Assembly (NCBI GenBank): GCA_021299735.1
Contig: JAJTEM010000008.1
Coordinates: 1 to 64,000 of the forward strand
Direction: 5' to 3'
Length of the DNA stretch: 64,000 bases
From: Burkholderiales bacterium
GTDB lineage: Bacteria > Pseudomonadota > Gammaproteobacteria > Burkholderiales > Burkholderiaceae_B
The first letter of the stretch is position 1. Each line of letters begins with the position of its first letter. Positions 36,152-45,094 of the stretch are shown one piece after another. Below the pieces are notes generated by a model. That model had not been told where the DNA came from. It worked only from the letters and a program-made list of their open reading frames with translations, and did not search any database. The translations under genes and the position numbers were made by a program.

Positions 36152-38212
36152 ATGAAGCACCGCAACAAAACACTGTTTACCACTCTTGCTGCTTTGGGCT
36201 CACTGGGTTTGTGCGCGCCTCTTTTTGCGCAAGACGCGAATCTCGACGATTTTGTGGTGTCGGCTACACGTGAGGCGCGTGATCCCTTTGAAGTACCGGC
36301 GTCGGTCGACAAAATCAATCAAACCACGTTGGAAAAAGCGGGCAGCTTTCAGGTGAATTTGTCGGAAACCCTGACCCGTGTGCCCGGGCTGGTTATCAAC
36401 AACCGCAATAACTTTGCGCAAGACCTGCAAATTTCAATTCGGGGCTTCGGTGCCCGCTCTACCTCGGGTGTGCGCGGTGTGCGTTTGTTTTCCGATGGCA
36501 TTCCGGCCACCATGCCCGATGGTTCCAGTCAAATCTCGCATTTCAGCTTGAGTTCGACAGAATCCATTGAGGTGCTGCGTGGGCCGTTTTCATCGTTGTA
36601 TGGCAATTCTTCAGGTGGCGTTATTTTGCTGACCACGGAGAACCCACGCCCAGGCACTGTGCTTGAAGTGAATCAGGTTGTTGGCACCGACAGCACGCGC
36701 AGAAGCGGAATTAAATTGAACAAGGGCAGCGGGGAAGTGGGCATTGTGATTGATGCTTCTACTTTCCGAACCGATGGTTACCGTGAGCACAGCAAGGCCC
36801 GGCGCGACAATTTCAACAGCAAAATGGTTTGGAATTTAAGCACCGATACCCGCTTGAGTTGGGTTCTGAACTATGTGGACATTCCGCTGGCGCAAGACCC
36901 GGTCGGTTTAACAGCCGGGCAACTGGCTGCTGACCGCAAACAGGCAGGCACGGGTGCTGTGGCGCGTAATTCAAACAAAACTGTGGAACAAAGCCAAACC
37001 GGTATTGTGCTGGAGCACAGTTTTAGCCCGAACATGAATGTAAGTTTCAGCCCCTATTATGGCGACCGCAAAATTCGGCAGGTGTTGGCCAGTGGTGCTG
37101 TCATTGATTTAAAAAATGAATACAGCGGGGCCGATCTGCGTTTTGGGCATCAAACCAGTTTGTTGGAAAAGCCCTTGTTTTTGAATGCTGGGTTAACGGT
37201 GGGCGAACTGGAACAGGCGCGCCTTGGTTTTCCAGATGAGCGTTCGCCCCGAAATCGCGACGAAGCCAACACCGCCAGCCAGTTCGATCAGTACTTGCAG
37301 GCTGAATATTTTTTCACCGACAAGTTCAGTGTGCTGGGTGGCGTGCGAAATTCTTCTATCGAGATTGAATCGAGCGACCAGTTTTTGAGCAACGGCAATG
37401 GCAGTGGCAGCAAAAAATACGATGAAGTCACCAGCAATTTGGGCTTCACTTACCGGCTGCAACCCAACATCAATACCTATATTTCTTATGGTGAAGGGTT
37501 TGAAACCCCAACACTGTTGGAGTCTGCGTATTTGTCGGTTACACCACCCAATCCGAATTTCAATTCCCAATTGGAAGCTGCAAAAAGCGAGCAGCTTGAA
37601 GTGGGCGTGAAGGCGAAGTTTGGCGACACCAAGGTGAATGCTGCGTTGTACACGGTCGATACGGAGAATGAACTTGTGGTGCTGCAAGGCGTGGGTGGGG
37701 CTACTGCTTTTAGAAATGCCGGTTCTACAAGCCGGGAGGGCGCTGAACTGGCACTGCAGCATGCTTTCAGCAAACAGTGGCAAACCAATGTAGCAGTAAA
37801 TTACATTCGTGCCACTTACGACACCTCGTTTACTGCAGTGAACCCCGCCAACAACATTACGGCGGGCAACAGTTTGCCCAGTATCCCGAAGAAAACCTTC
37901 TTCGGTGAAGTGGTGTACAAGCCGACAAGCCTGTATGAGGCCGCCACTGAATTGCGATATGTGGACAAACTGTTTGCCAACGATGCGAACAGTGCCTTTG
38001 CGCCTTCGTACTCGGTGGTTAACTTGCGTGCCAGCAAAAACTGGCCTCTTGAGGGTGGCTGGAATGTGCGCACCTATGCCCGTGTGGACAACGTGTTTGA
38101 CAAGGAATATGTGGGTTCAGTGATTGTGAACCAAGGGGCGGGACAGTTTTTTGAGCCCGCCAGCGAGCGCCAGTTTTTGCTGGGTGTTACCGTGGGTTTG
38201 ACCTGGAAATAA
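36152..38212 (+). CDS. TonB-dependent outer-membrane receptor
   Basis: 686 residues from ATG 36152, which starts a good signal peptide (LFTTLAALGSLGLCAPLFAQ). A TonB box (DDFVVSA) is followed by a plug with IRGFGARSTSGVRGVRLFSDGIPATMPDG and EVLRGPFSSLYGNSSGGVILL, and the barrel ends in LLGVTVGLTWK. The plug text resembles the ferric-dicitrate/FecA-like and outer-membrane iron receptor group. Substrate unknown. No transport partners next to it; it would use the TonB-ExbBD set at 54736-56625. Confidence 0.92.
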   Translation: MKHRNKTLFTTLAALGSLGLCAPLFAQDANLDDFVVSATREARDPFEVPASVDKINQTTLEKAGSFQVNLSETLTRVPGLVINNRNNFAQDLQISIRGFGARSTSGVRGVRLFSDGIPATMPDGSSQISHFSLSSTESIEVLRGPFSSLYGNSSGGVILLTTENPRPGTVLEVNQVVGTDSTRRSGIKLNKGSGEVGIVIDASTFRTDGYREHSKARRDNFNSKMVWNLSTDTRLSWVLNYVDIPLAQDPVGLTAGQLAADRKQAGTGAVARNSNKTVEQSQTGIVLEHSFSPNMNVSFSPYYGDRKIRQVLASGAVIDLKNEYSGADLRFGHQTSLLEKPLFLNAGLTVGELEQARLGFPDERSPRNRDEANTASQFDQYLQAEYFFTDKFSVLGGVRNSSIEIESSDQFLSNGNGSGSKKYDEVTSNLGFTYRLQPNINTYISYGEGFETPTLLESAYLSVTPPNPNFNSQLEAAKSEQLEVGVKAKFGDTKVNAALYTVDTENELVVLQGVGGATAFRNAGSTSREGAELALQHAFSKQWQTNVAVNYIRATYDTSFTAVNPANNITAGNSLPSIPKKTFFGEVVYKPTSLYEAATELRYVDKLFANDANSAFAPSYSVVNLRASKNWPLEGGWNVRTYARVDNVFDKEYVGSVIVNQGAGQFFEPASERQFLLGVTVGLTWK

Positions 38213-38402
38213 GACCCGCAAGAAAGCACCCGAGGCCAGTGGAGGTAATTCATATTATTTACTGGCCACTTGCGCGTGAAGTTTTCTTGTGCAACCCGAA
38301 AAAGTGACTTGGGAGTAACATTTAGAATACCTTTACCACTTGTGGCTGTTCAGGCGCTGTTAGAATCTGACACATATAATTTTCACAATCAGGTTTGCCG
38401 CC

Positions 38403-39506
38403 ATGTCCAACGCACTCAGTCTTCGCCGCATCAGCCACATGTCCAGCAATGGCTGGGATCGTTTGTTCAAATCGGAATCCATGGTGCGGGCGGGTTTACA
38501 GCCTTTTGAAATTATTCACAAAAGCGGTATTCACAGCGTTCGTCATTACTTGCCTTTGACTGAAGAAAGCATCGCGGTGGGCGATGAAACACTGCAGGTG
38601 AGCAAGAAGCGCAACAAAATTCCGCTGGTGCTGATCGCCCCCTTGGCAGTGAACATGTATGTGTACGACCTGTTGCCCGAGCGCAGTTTTGTGCGTTACC
38701 TGATGGCGCAGGGCTTTGATGTGTATTTGATTGATTGGGGCAAGCCAACACGCAAACAGGCTGGGCTTACCCTGGAGAATTACATCAAGGAATTTTTGCC
38801 CGCGTGCTTGAATGCAGTTCGGGAGCACAGTGGTTCAAAAAAGCTGAACCTGCAAGGCTGGAGCATGGGCGGTGGCATGGCCTTGGCCTACACCGCTTTG
38901 TTCAAGGATGAAAACATCAACAAGATTGTTACCTTCGGTACGCCTATCGATGGCCATGCCAACGGTGCCATCGGTTTGCAATACAAGCGCCTTGCACACC
39001 TGTTGAAAACAGCCCGAATCAACTTCCGTAAAGTGCCCGCCAAGTTGCTGTACACACCGGGCTGGGCCAACGTAATTGGCTTTAAATTGCTCGACCCAGT
39101 TGGCAGCCTGAAGGGTTACTGGAACCTGGTGACACAGTTACACGACCGTGAATTCGTGGCCCAGCATGCCAACCAGGCCGCTTTCATTGACAGCCTGGAG
39201 GCTTACCCCGGCGGTGCCCTGCGCGACTGGTTTGCCAGCATTTGGCTGGAAAACGAAACTGCGCATGGTCATTTCAAAGTGGGCAATGCGGTGGTAAATT
39301 TCAAAGACATTGCTTGCCCTGTGCTTGGCATTGCGGGCAAGAGCGATAACCTGGCCAATGTGGCGTGTTGCAAGCCAATCACCAAAGTGGTGGGCTCAGA
39401 CAAATCTGAATTCTTTATCGGCCCTGGTGGCCACATCGGCATTATGAGCGGCAAAGAATCGCCCAACACCATTTGGGCAAAAACCGTAAGCTGGCTCAAT
39501 AGCTAA
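38403..39506 (+). CDS. PhaC-like alpha/beta hydrolase
   Basis: 367 residues. The layout follows class III/bacillary polyhydroxyalkanoate synthase catalytic subunits: IPLVLIAPLAVNMYVYDLLPERSFVRYLMAQGFDVYLIDWGKP (about 73-115), a nucleophile elbow, and Asp and His in AGKSDNLA and GPGGHIGIMSG (about 345). The expected catalytic Cys of true PHA synthases is Ser here: GWSMGG, Ser154. That makes hydrolase activity, such as PHA depolymerase or acyl hydrolase, as likely as polymer synthesis. No phaA, phaB or phasin gene is nearby. Confidence 0.87.
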   Translation: MSNALSLRRISHMSSNGWDRLFKSESMVRAGLQPFEIIHKSGIHSVRHYLPLTEESIAVGDETLQVSKKRNKIPLVLIAPLAVNMYVYDLLPERSFVRYLMAQGFDVYLIDWGKPTRKQAGLTLENYIKEFLPACLNAVREHSGSKKLNLQGWSMGGGMALAYTALFKDENINKIVTFGTPIDGHANGAIGLQYKRLAHLLKTARINFRKVPAKLLYTPGWANVIGFKLLDPVGSLKGYWNLVTQLHDREFVAQHANQAAFIDSLEAYPGGALRDWFASIWLENETAHGHFKVGNAVVNFKDIACPVLGIAGKSDNLANVACCKPITKVVGSDKSEFFIGPGGHIGIMSGKESPNTIWAKTVSWLNS

Positions 39507-39531
39507 TCGTAATTAAAGGAATTAATGCGCA

Positions 39532-39590
39532 GCCACCTCCGCTTTTGGTTATAGTGATTCCACTCAGCACCAAAAGCAGTAGGAGGTGGC
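39532..39590 (+). promoter_or_regulatory. Long hairpin that buries the ribosome binding site of the next gene
   Basis: Two stacked 9-bp stems: GCCACCTCC (39532-39540) with GGAGGTGGC (39582-39590), and GCTTTTGGT (39541-39549) with ACCAAAAGC (39569-39577), a 4-nt bulge and a 19-nt loop. The lower stem contains AGGAGG and ends exactly at the ATG (39591), so translation should require opening of the hairpin. Confidence 0.75.
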
Positions 39591-40184
39591 ATGCTGAAAT
39601 TCAGACGAAAAATTCTTCAGGCCAGTGCAGGTTTTCTGATTGCTGGCCCAATGTTGGGTCAACGCCGCGCTTTGGCACAAACACCCGCATGTGAACACAG
39701 TTTCACGCCCCACCAAATCGAAGGCCCGTATTACTCCCCGCAAACGCCCCGCCGCAGCAATTTGGTCGATGGCTTACGTGGCGAACTTCTGGTACTCGAG
39801 GGCCGTGTGTTAAGCACCAGCTGCCGACCCATACCAAACGCAATTGTTGATCTGTGGAGTTGTGATTCGCAAGGTGAATACGACAACACCGGGTTCAAAC
39901 TGCGAGGGCATCAAATAACCGATGCACAAGGCAGGTTTCGTTTTCAAACCCTCATGCCTGGCTCATATGGCAATTCAAGTTTCAGGCGCACACCCCATTT
40001 GCATGTCAAAGTGCAGGCACCCGCCAGCCCTTTGTTGACCACACAGCTTTACTTTCCAGATCAACCCTTGAACCAGCGCGACGGTTTTTTCAACCCTGCC
40101 TTGCTGGTAAAAATTAAAGAACAAAAACAGGTGCTCACATTGGCATTGTTCGATTTTGTAGTGCCTGTGCTGGCAAAGGGATAG
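39591..40184 (+). CDS. Intradiol-dioxygenase-like secreted protein
   Basis: 197 residues with a Tat-like export signal (FRRKILQASAGFLIAG). The core EGPYYSPQTPRRSNL, LVLEGRVLSTSCRPIPNAIVDLWSCDSQGEYDN, ITDAQGRFRFQTLMPGSYG and RTPHLHVKV is that of protocatechuate/catechol dioxygenase beta-fold proteins. The Tyr of GPYY and the His pair of HLHV match the iron ligands. Exported members of this family are poorly characterised; ring cleavage is not proven. Preceded by a hairpin covering its ribosome binding site and followed after 5 bases by a ChaN-like gene. Confidence 0.87.
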   Translation: MLKFRRKILQASAGFLIAGPMLGQRRALAQTPACEHSFTPHQIEGPYYSPQTPRRSNLVDGLRGELLVLEGRVLSTSCRPIPNAIVDLWSCDSQGEYDNTGFKLRGHQITDAQGRFRFQTLMPGSYGNSSFRRTPHLHVKVQAPASPLLTTQLYFPDQPLNQRDGFFNPALLVKIKEQKQVLTLALFDFVVPVLAKG

Positions 40185-40189
40185 TTTCA

Positions 40190-41020
40190 ATGGCAGTGCT
40201 TGTAAAAAGTTTTTTCGCCCTGTCTGTCGCATTGGCATTGGCGGCCTGCGCTGCGCAATCCGAAGCACAGCAGCCCACCGTGCGAACCGTGTGGCTAATG
40301 GGTGAGGTTCACGACAATCCTCAAGCCCACCAGGCTCGGTACGAAATAATTGCCAACAAAGTGAAGGCGGGTTGGCGGCCCGCCATTGCCATGGAACAGT
40401 TTGATCGTGAACACCAGGGCTTGCTGCGAACAGCGCAAGATGAATGCAAAACCGCAGCCTGCATTACTTCCAAGCCTTGGCTTGAAAAGTGGGAATGGAA
40501 ATTTTATGAGCCCCTTATTCAACTGGCCATTGATTACCAGCTGCCTTTGTTGGCAGCCAATGTGTCGCGAGACGATGCGAACCGAATTGTGAAGGGTGGC
40601 TACATTGCGGCATTGGACACGGACACCATAGAACAATACCAACTGAACAAACCTTTGCCCTCAGCCTTGGCTGCACAACACCGCCAGAATATTGTGGAGG
40701 GACACTGCAATATGTTGCCGCCTCAAGTGGCTGAGAAAATGATTCCGGCGCAGGTTGCCCGCGACGTGTGGATGGCCAAAGTAATTGAGCAGCAGGCTGT
40801 TCAGCGAGACGTTGTGTTGATTGCGGGCAACGGCCATGTGCAAAAAGATGTCGGCGTCATGCAATGGCTGCCAGTTAAACTACAACAAACAACCACCGTG
40901 TATGGCTTTGTTGAAAATTCGCAATCAGGTGCTTCCGGGGAATTTGATGTGGTGGCGCAGGTGCCGGTTCATCCACGCGAGGACCCATGCGAGGTTTTCA
41001 AGGCCATGATGAAGAAATAA
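40190..41020 (+). CDS. ChaN-family haem-binding lipoprotein
   Basis: 276 residues with a lipoprotein-type signal (LALAACAAQ, Cys at about 20). Tiki/ChaN-like motifs: WLMGEVHDNPQAHQARYEII (about 34-53), AIAMEQFDREHQ (about 66-77) and VLIAGNGHVQKDVGV (about 205-219). Relatives bind haem and help its uptake or storage on the outer membrane. Five bases after the dioxygenase-like gene, so cotranscribed, though a functional connection is not obvious. Several iron-uptake genes elsewhere in the window fit its role. Confidence 0.9.
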   Translation: MAVLVKSFFALSVALALAACAAQSEAQQPTVRTVWLMGEVHDNPQAHQARYEIIANKVKAGWRPAIAMEQFDREHQGLLRTAQDECKTAACITSKPWLEKWEWKFYEPLIQLAIDYQLPLLAANVSRDDANRIVKGGYIAALDTDTIEQYQLNKPLPSALAAQHRQNIVEGHCNMLPPQVAEKMIPAQVARDVWMAKVIEQQAVQRDVVLIAGNGHVQKDVGVMQWLPVKLQQTTTVYGFVENSQSGASGEFDVVAQVPVHPREDPCEVFKAMMKK

Positions 41021-41158
41021 GCGACCTTTAATTGGCTTTGTGGAAGAAAAATCCTCGATAAGGTGCTTGTTCAATCAACAAAGTGTTAAATATCTTGTAT
41101 TAATGATTACTGTAATAACAAATTCAAACAAACCTTCAGTTACACAGGAGCAGTACAC

Positions 41159-42025
41159 ATGGATCAATTGAAATTTGGTTTGGCCGAAAAATTCAAGGAG
41201 ACAACAGTAAGCCGCCGCGGCTTTTTGCTGACCTCTCTTGCCGGTGGTTTTGCAGTGGCTTCCGAGCCCTTGTTTGCACAGGCCATAAAAACAGATGCCC
41301 GTGGAATTACTGCAGGTGAAGTAAAAGTACCCGTGAAAGATGGGCAAATTCCAGCCTACCGCGCCATGCCAGCCAAAGGTGGAAACTTCCCGGTGATCCT
41401 GGTGATTCAGGAAATATTTGGTGTTCACGAGTACATTCAGGACATTTGCCGCCGATTGGCCAAGCAAGGCTATTACGCAATTGCACCCGCGCTGTTTAGC
41501 CGCGAAGCAGATGTGTCGAACATGAGTCTTGAGGCAATCCTGAAAGACGTGGTGCCTGTGGTGCCTGATGCCCAAGTGATGGCCGACATTGATTCCACTG
41601 TGGCCTTTGCCAAAGCAAGCGGCAAAGCCAACACCACGCGCTTGGGTATTGTGGGCTATTGTTGGGGTGGCCGCACCGTGTGGTTGTACGCCAATCACAA
41701 CACCGCTGTGAAAGCAGGTGTGGCGTACTACGGATTGCTGGCCGGTTTGAAAGGCCCGAACAAGCCTGCTGACCCGGTCGATGTGGCTGCAAACCTGAAG
41801 GTGCCGGTACTTGGTCTGTATGCAGGTGAAGACAGTTTTGTGCCCGACGAAGTTGTCGACAAGATGCGCAACGAGTTGGGTAAAGGCAGCAGTGCTTCTG
41901 AAATTGTAGTCTTCCCCGCTGTAAATCACGGCTTTCATGCAGACTATCGCCCCACCTACGACAGGCGAGCTGCCACCTATGCCTGGAAATTGACTTTAGA
42001 CTGGTTTAAAGAGCGCGGAGTGTAA
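41159..42025 (+). CDS. Exported dienelactone-hydrolase-family protein
   Basis: 288 residues. A twin-arginine signal (VSRRGFLLTSLAGG, 18-31) suggests export of the folded protein. Alpha/beta hydrolase with Cys168 as nucleophile (GYCWGG) instead of Ser, Asp in GEDSFVPD (about 222) and His in NHGFHAD (about 257), the triad of dienelactone hydrolases. IQEIFGVHEYIQDICRRLAKQGY carries the Glu that activates the Cys in the family. It would hydrolyse dienelactones or other esters in the periplasm. The gene precedes ohrR on the same strand. Confidence 0.93.
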   Translation: MDQLKFGLAEKFKETTVSRRGFLLTSLAGGFAVASEPLFAQAIKTDARGITAGEVKVPVKDGQIPAYRAMPAKGGNFPVILVIQEIFGVHEYIQDICRRLAKQGYYAIAPALFSREADVSNMSLEAILKDVVPVVPDAQVMADIDSTVAFAKASGKANTTRLGIVGYCWGGRTVWLYANHNTAVKAGVAYYGLLAGLKGPNKPADPVDVAANLKVPVLGLYAGEDSFVPDEVVDKMRNELGKGSSASEIVVFPAVNHGFHADYRPTYDRRAATYAWKLTLDWFKERGV

Positions 42026-42084
42026 ACAGAAGCCAAAGCGATTACACTTGAGTTATTCAATTGACTGGTTAAATTACCAATAAC

Positions 42085-42522
42085 ATGAAAACCGAGAATC
42101 CTTTGGCTCTGGATAACCAGCTTTGTTTCTCTTTGTATGCAACCTCTCTAGCGATAACCCAGGTGTACAAGCCCTTGTTGCAACCCCTGGGTTTAACTTT
42201 TCCACAGTACCTGGTCATGATGATTTTGTGGAAAGAGGACGGTGTCAGTTTAATTAATTTAGCGCGCCAGCTTGGCCAACAGCCTGGCGCGCTGACCCCT
42301 GTGATCAAACGCATGGCCGAGCATGGGCTTCTGACCCGCAACAGAAGCGCTGACGACGAACGTCAGCTTCAAATTTACCTGACTGAAGAAGGCAAGCGCA
42401 TTCGGGAAAAAGCGCTTGATGTTTACGCCTGTGTGGTTGAGCAAACCGGCATGGCCCCTACCGAAATTTATCGGCTGAAGTGTGAGCTGGACTCCCTGCG
42501 TGAACGATTGCTTAAAATTTAA
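42085..42522 (+). CDS. ohrR: MarR-family regulator OhrR
   Basis: 145 residues. The N-terminal LDNQLCFSLYATS contains the peroxide-sensing Cys14, and a second Cys near 113 (VYACVVEQTG) suggests the two-Cys type that forms an intersubunit disulphide. Winged-helix part: VSLINLARQLGQQPGALTPVIKRMAEHGLLTR. It lies directly upstream of ohr, so it most likely represses ohr and itself until oxidised by organic hydroperoxide. An ATTCAATT element occurs before both genes (around 42054 and 42538) and may be part of the operator. Confidence 0.92.
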   Translation: MKTENPLALDNQLCFSLYATSLAITQVYKPLLQPLGLTFPQYLVMMILWKEDGVSLINLARQLGQQPGALTPVIKRMAEHGLLTRNRSADDERQLQIYLTEEGKRIREKALDVYACVVEQTGMAPTEIYRLKCELDSLRERLLKI

Positions 42523-42559
42523 TTCCTTATTTATATCTATTCAATTACAGGAGAAAGCC

Positions 42560-42982
42560 ATGCAAGTAGTTTACTCAACCAAAGCCACATCAACCGGTGG
42601 CCGTGAAGGTGGCTCTGCCACGGATGACGGACGCTTGAAAGTGCAATTGAGCACACCCAAAGAACTGGGTGGGGCCGGTGGTCCCGGCACCAATCCTGAG
42701 CAATTGTTTGCTGCCGGTTATTCCGCCTGCTTTATTGGTGCGATCAAATTCGTAGCTGGGCAAGACAAAATCAGTTTGCCTTCCGAGCCCGAGATTACTG
42801 CCACAGTGGGCATTGGTGGCAATCCAAAGGGAGTTGGTTTTGCAATTACAGTGGACATGAGCATCAAGCTGGAGGGAATGGACAAGGCAGCGGCCAAGGC
42901 CTTGGTTGAGAAAGCGCACCAAGTGTGCCCATACTCCAACGCAACCCGCAATAACGTGGATGTTAACTTGACTGTGGTGTAA
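42560..42982 (+). CDS. ohr: Organic hydroperoxide resistance peroxiredoxin Ohr
   Basis: 140 residues from ATG 42560, with GGAG 7 bases upstream. OsmC/Ohr fold with catalytic Cys57 (AAGYSACF) and resolving Cys123 (HQVCPYSNATR), plus the conserved Arg15 and Glu48 that assist catalysis. It reduces fatty-acid and other organic hydroperoxides using lipoylated proteins as donor. Paired with ohrR and followed by a terminator. Confidence 0.97.
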   Translation: MQVVYSTKATSTGGREGGSATDDGRLKVQLSTPKELGGAGGPGTNPEQLFAAGYSACFIGAIKFVAGQDKISLPSEPEITATVGIGGNPKGVGFAITVDMSIKLEGMDKAAAKALVEKAHQVCPYSNATRNNVDVNLTVV

Positions 42983-43008
42983 GCGTACACTGTTGTAAGC
43001 AGTTCCAG

Positions 43009-43047
43009 AAAGCGGTGGGCCTTTGTTAAAAGCCTGCCGCTTTTGCT
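43009..43047 (+). terminator. Rho-independent terminator of ohr
   Basis: A 12-bp stem (43009-43020 with 43032-43043, two G-U pairs) with an 11-nt loop is followed by TTTTGCTTTG. Located 27 bases after the ohr stop. Confidence 0.8.
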
Positions 43048-43102
43048 TTGTACTCAAACGGCTTGTGCAATGATGCACACCAACCACCCACCGCATTGAA
43101 CC

Positions 43103-43534
43103 ATGTCGTATTTACTGTTGTTCGCCTCTGCTTTTTTGGCTGCCACCATTTTGCCGTTTTATTCCGAGGTTGTTCTGTTCGCCATGATTCGCGCAGGCGA
43201 ACCCGCAGGTTTGTTGTTGGCTGTTGCAGCGGTGGGCAACACATTGGGCTCAGTGGTCAATTGGATGCTGGGGCGTTACCTGCTGCATTTTCAGCACAAA
43301 AAATGGTTTTATTTCAAGCCTGATCAAATTGCTAAAATGCAGGCCTGGTTCCAGCGCTACGGGGTGTGGAGTTTGTTGCTCGCATGGATGCCAATTGGTG
43401 GTGACCCATTAACGCTGGTCGCCGGTATTATGCGAGTGAACCTGTGGCTTTTCATTCTGCTGGTGGGTATTGGAAAAACACTGCGATATATGGCGGTGAT
43501 CTATTTTTCGGAAATGTCGGTGGCCTGGTTTTAA
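43103..43534 (+). CDS. YqaA-family membrane protein (DedA/SNARE-associated superfamily)
   Basis: 143 residues with about four hydrophobic segments. Motifs [16 protein letters not shown] (about 17-32), [19 protein letters not shown] (about 41-59) and [18 protein letters not shown] (about 96-113) match YqaA and the wider DedA family of inner-membrane proteins, which are implicated in lipid scrambling and membrane homeostasis. Precedes arsH by 28 bases on the same strand, but functional connection is unclear. Confidence 0.9.
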   Translation: MSYLLLFASAFLAATILPFYSEVVLFAMIRAGEPAGLLLAVAAVGNTLGSVVNWMLGRYLLHFQHKKWFYFKPDQIAKMQAWFQRYGVWSLLLAWMPIGGDPLTLVAGIMRVNLWLFILLVGIGKTLRYMAVIYFSEMSVAWF

Positions 43535-43562
43535 CCGAATTCAAACTGAAGGAAATTGTGTT

Positions 43563-44276
43563 GTGATGAACCCAAGTGATTTGCCCAACCTGGATACCAA
43601 CTGTTTCAAGCAAGTGGATCGCGAACTTTTGGGCGACAAGCTGTCGCACCCACCGCGCATTCTGGTTTTGTATGGTTCGCTGCGCGCGCGTTCATTCAGC
43701 CGTTTGGCTGCCGAGGAAGCCGGGCGCTTGCTCACTTTGATGGGCGCCGAGGTGCGGTTTTTTAACCCGGAAGGTTTGCCTCTGGTGGATGAAGTCAATG
43801 AGCAGCACCCCAAGGTGCAAGAACTTCGCGAATTGGCGGATTGGTCAGAAGGCCAGGTTTGGAGCTCTCCGGAACGGCATGGCGCCATGACCGGCGTGAT
43901 GAAAACCCAAATTGACTGGCTGCCCCTGACAGGTGGTGCCAAGCGCCCAACGCAGGGCAAAACCCTGGCGGTGATGCAGGTGTGCGGCGGTTCCCAATCG
44001 TTTAACGTGGTGAACCAGTTGCGTGTATTGGGCAGGTGGATGCGCATGATCACCATTCCCAATCAATCTTCGATTGCAAAAGCATTCATGGAGTTTGATG
44101 AGAACAATCGAATGAAGCCTTCACCGTATTACAACCGCCTGGTTGATGTGATGGAAGAGTTGATGAAATTCACCTTGTTGACCCGCGGCCATTCGCAATA
44201 CCTGGTTGACAGGTATTCCGAGCGTGTAGAGTCGGCAGAAGAATTGTCCAAACGTGTAAACCAGCGCAGTATTTAA
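43563..44276 (+). CDS. arsH: ArsH-type NADPH-dependent FMN reductase
   Basis: 237 residues; start at 43563, with a second ATG codon two codons downstream of GTG context. The FMN-binding [45 protein letters not shown] and [24 protein letters not shown] are diagnostic for ArsH. It oxidises trivalent organoarsenicals to less toxic pentavalent forms and has quinone reductase activity. No arsR, arsB, arsC or acr3 gene is in the window, so it stands alone and may serve a general redox role. Confidence 0.94.
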   Translation: MMNPSDLPNLDTNCFKQVDRELLGDKLSHPPRILVLYGSLRARSFSRLAAEEAGRLLTLMGAEVRFFNPEGLPLVDEVNEQHPKVQELRELADWSEGQVWSSPERHGAMTGVMKTQIDWLPLTGGAKRPTQGKTLAVMQVCGGSQSFNVVNQLRVLGRWMRMITIPNQSSIAKAFMEFDENNRMKPSPYYNRLVDVMEELMKFTLLTRGHSQYLVDRYSERVESAEELSKRVNQRSI

Positions 44277-44320
44277 TTTCGCCGTGCGGCATTTAACTTC
44301 AAACCAGTAGGCGCAACACT

Positions 44321-45094
44321 GTGTTGAAAAGATTGACCTGTTTTGTTTTGTTCACTTGCCTGGGCGTGGTCAATGCGGCCCACGCAGGCAGTGCCACGGT
44401 TGCCGCTGCGGCCACCTTGCGCTATGCACTGAATGAAATTTCCCCTGCATTTACCAAAACTACAGGGCACACTTTGAAGGTGGCTTATGGTTCGTCGGGT
44501 AACTTTTACAGCCAAATAAAACAGGGCGCCCCATTCGATGTGTTCTTGTCGGCCGACATGCTTTTTCCTCAAAAACTGGTGGATGAAAAACTGGCTGTAC
44601 CGCCTGCCTTGCCCTACGCCGAAGGGCGCTTGGTGTTGTTGCTGCCGCAAAAAAGCCGCTTGAAACCTGATGGCACTTTGGCTGATTTGACTTCTGCATT
44701 GAAGGACGGGCGTTTAAGTAAACTGGCCATCGCCAACCCTGCTGTGGCACCTTACGGTGCGCGCGCGCAAGAAGCGTTGACACACGCAGGCTTGTGGGCA
44801 GTTGCCCAGCCACACTTGGTGATTGGTGAAAACGTGGGCCAGGCCACGCAGTTCGTGGCCTCGGGTGCTGCACAAGCCGGGCTTGTTGCTTTGTCACTGG
44901 CACTTGCCCCCGAGCTGGCTGAACGCACCCAATATGCGATGGTGCCCAGGGAATGGCACCAACCCCTGGTGCAGGGTATGGTGTTGATTCGCCCCGACAA
45001 CGCCGCTGCGAAAGCGTTTGTGGATTACCTGAGAACCGGGGCTGCGCGTGCAGTGCTCAGGAAGTATGGTTACGACGAGGTGCAAGCGCAATGA
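44321..45094 (+). CDS. modA: Molybdate ABC transporter, periplasmic binding protein ModA
   Basis: 257 residues with a signal peptide (about 1-23, cleavage near AHAG). Family text: VAAAATLRYALNEISPAFTK, VAYGSSGNFYSQIKQGAPFDVFLSAD (two Ser and the loops that hold the oxyanion), and IANPAVAPYGARAQEAL. It captures molybdate or tungstate in the periplasm and delivers it to ModB. Overlaps modB by 4 bases. No ModE-type site was recognised upstream. Confidence 0.95.
   Translation: MLKRLTCFVLFTCLGVVNAAHAGSATVAAAATLRYALNEISPAFTKTTGHTLKVAYGSSGNFYSQIKQGAPFDVFLSADMLFPQKLVDEKLAVPPALPYAEGRLVLLLPQKSRLKPDGTLADLTSALKDGRLSKLAIANPAVAPYGARAQEALTHAGLWAVAQPHLVIGENVGQATQFVASGAAQAGLVALSLALAPELAERTQYAMVPREWHQPLVQGMVLIRPDNAAAKAFVDYLRTGAARAVLRKYGYDEVQAQ

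Noticed and set aside
41075..41938. 287-codon ORF antisense to the dienelactone hydrolase gene
   Set aside because: Cys/His-rich shadow typical of antisense frames in this base composition; the sense frame has an intact catalytic triad and Tat signal.
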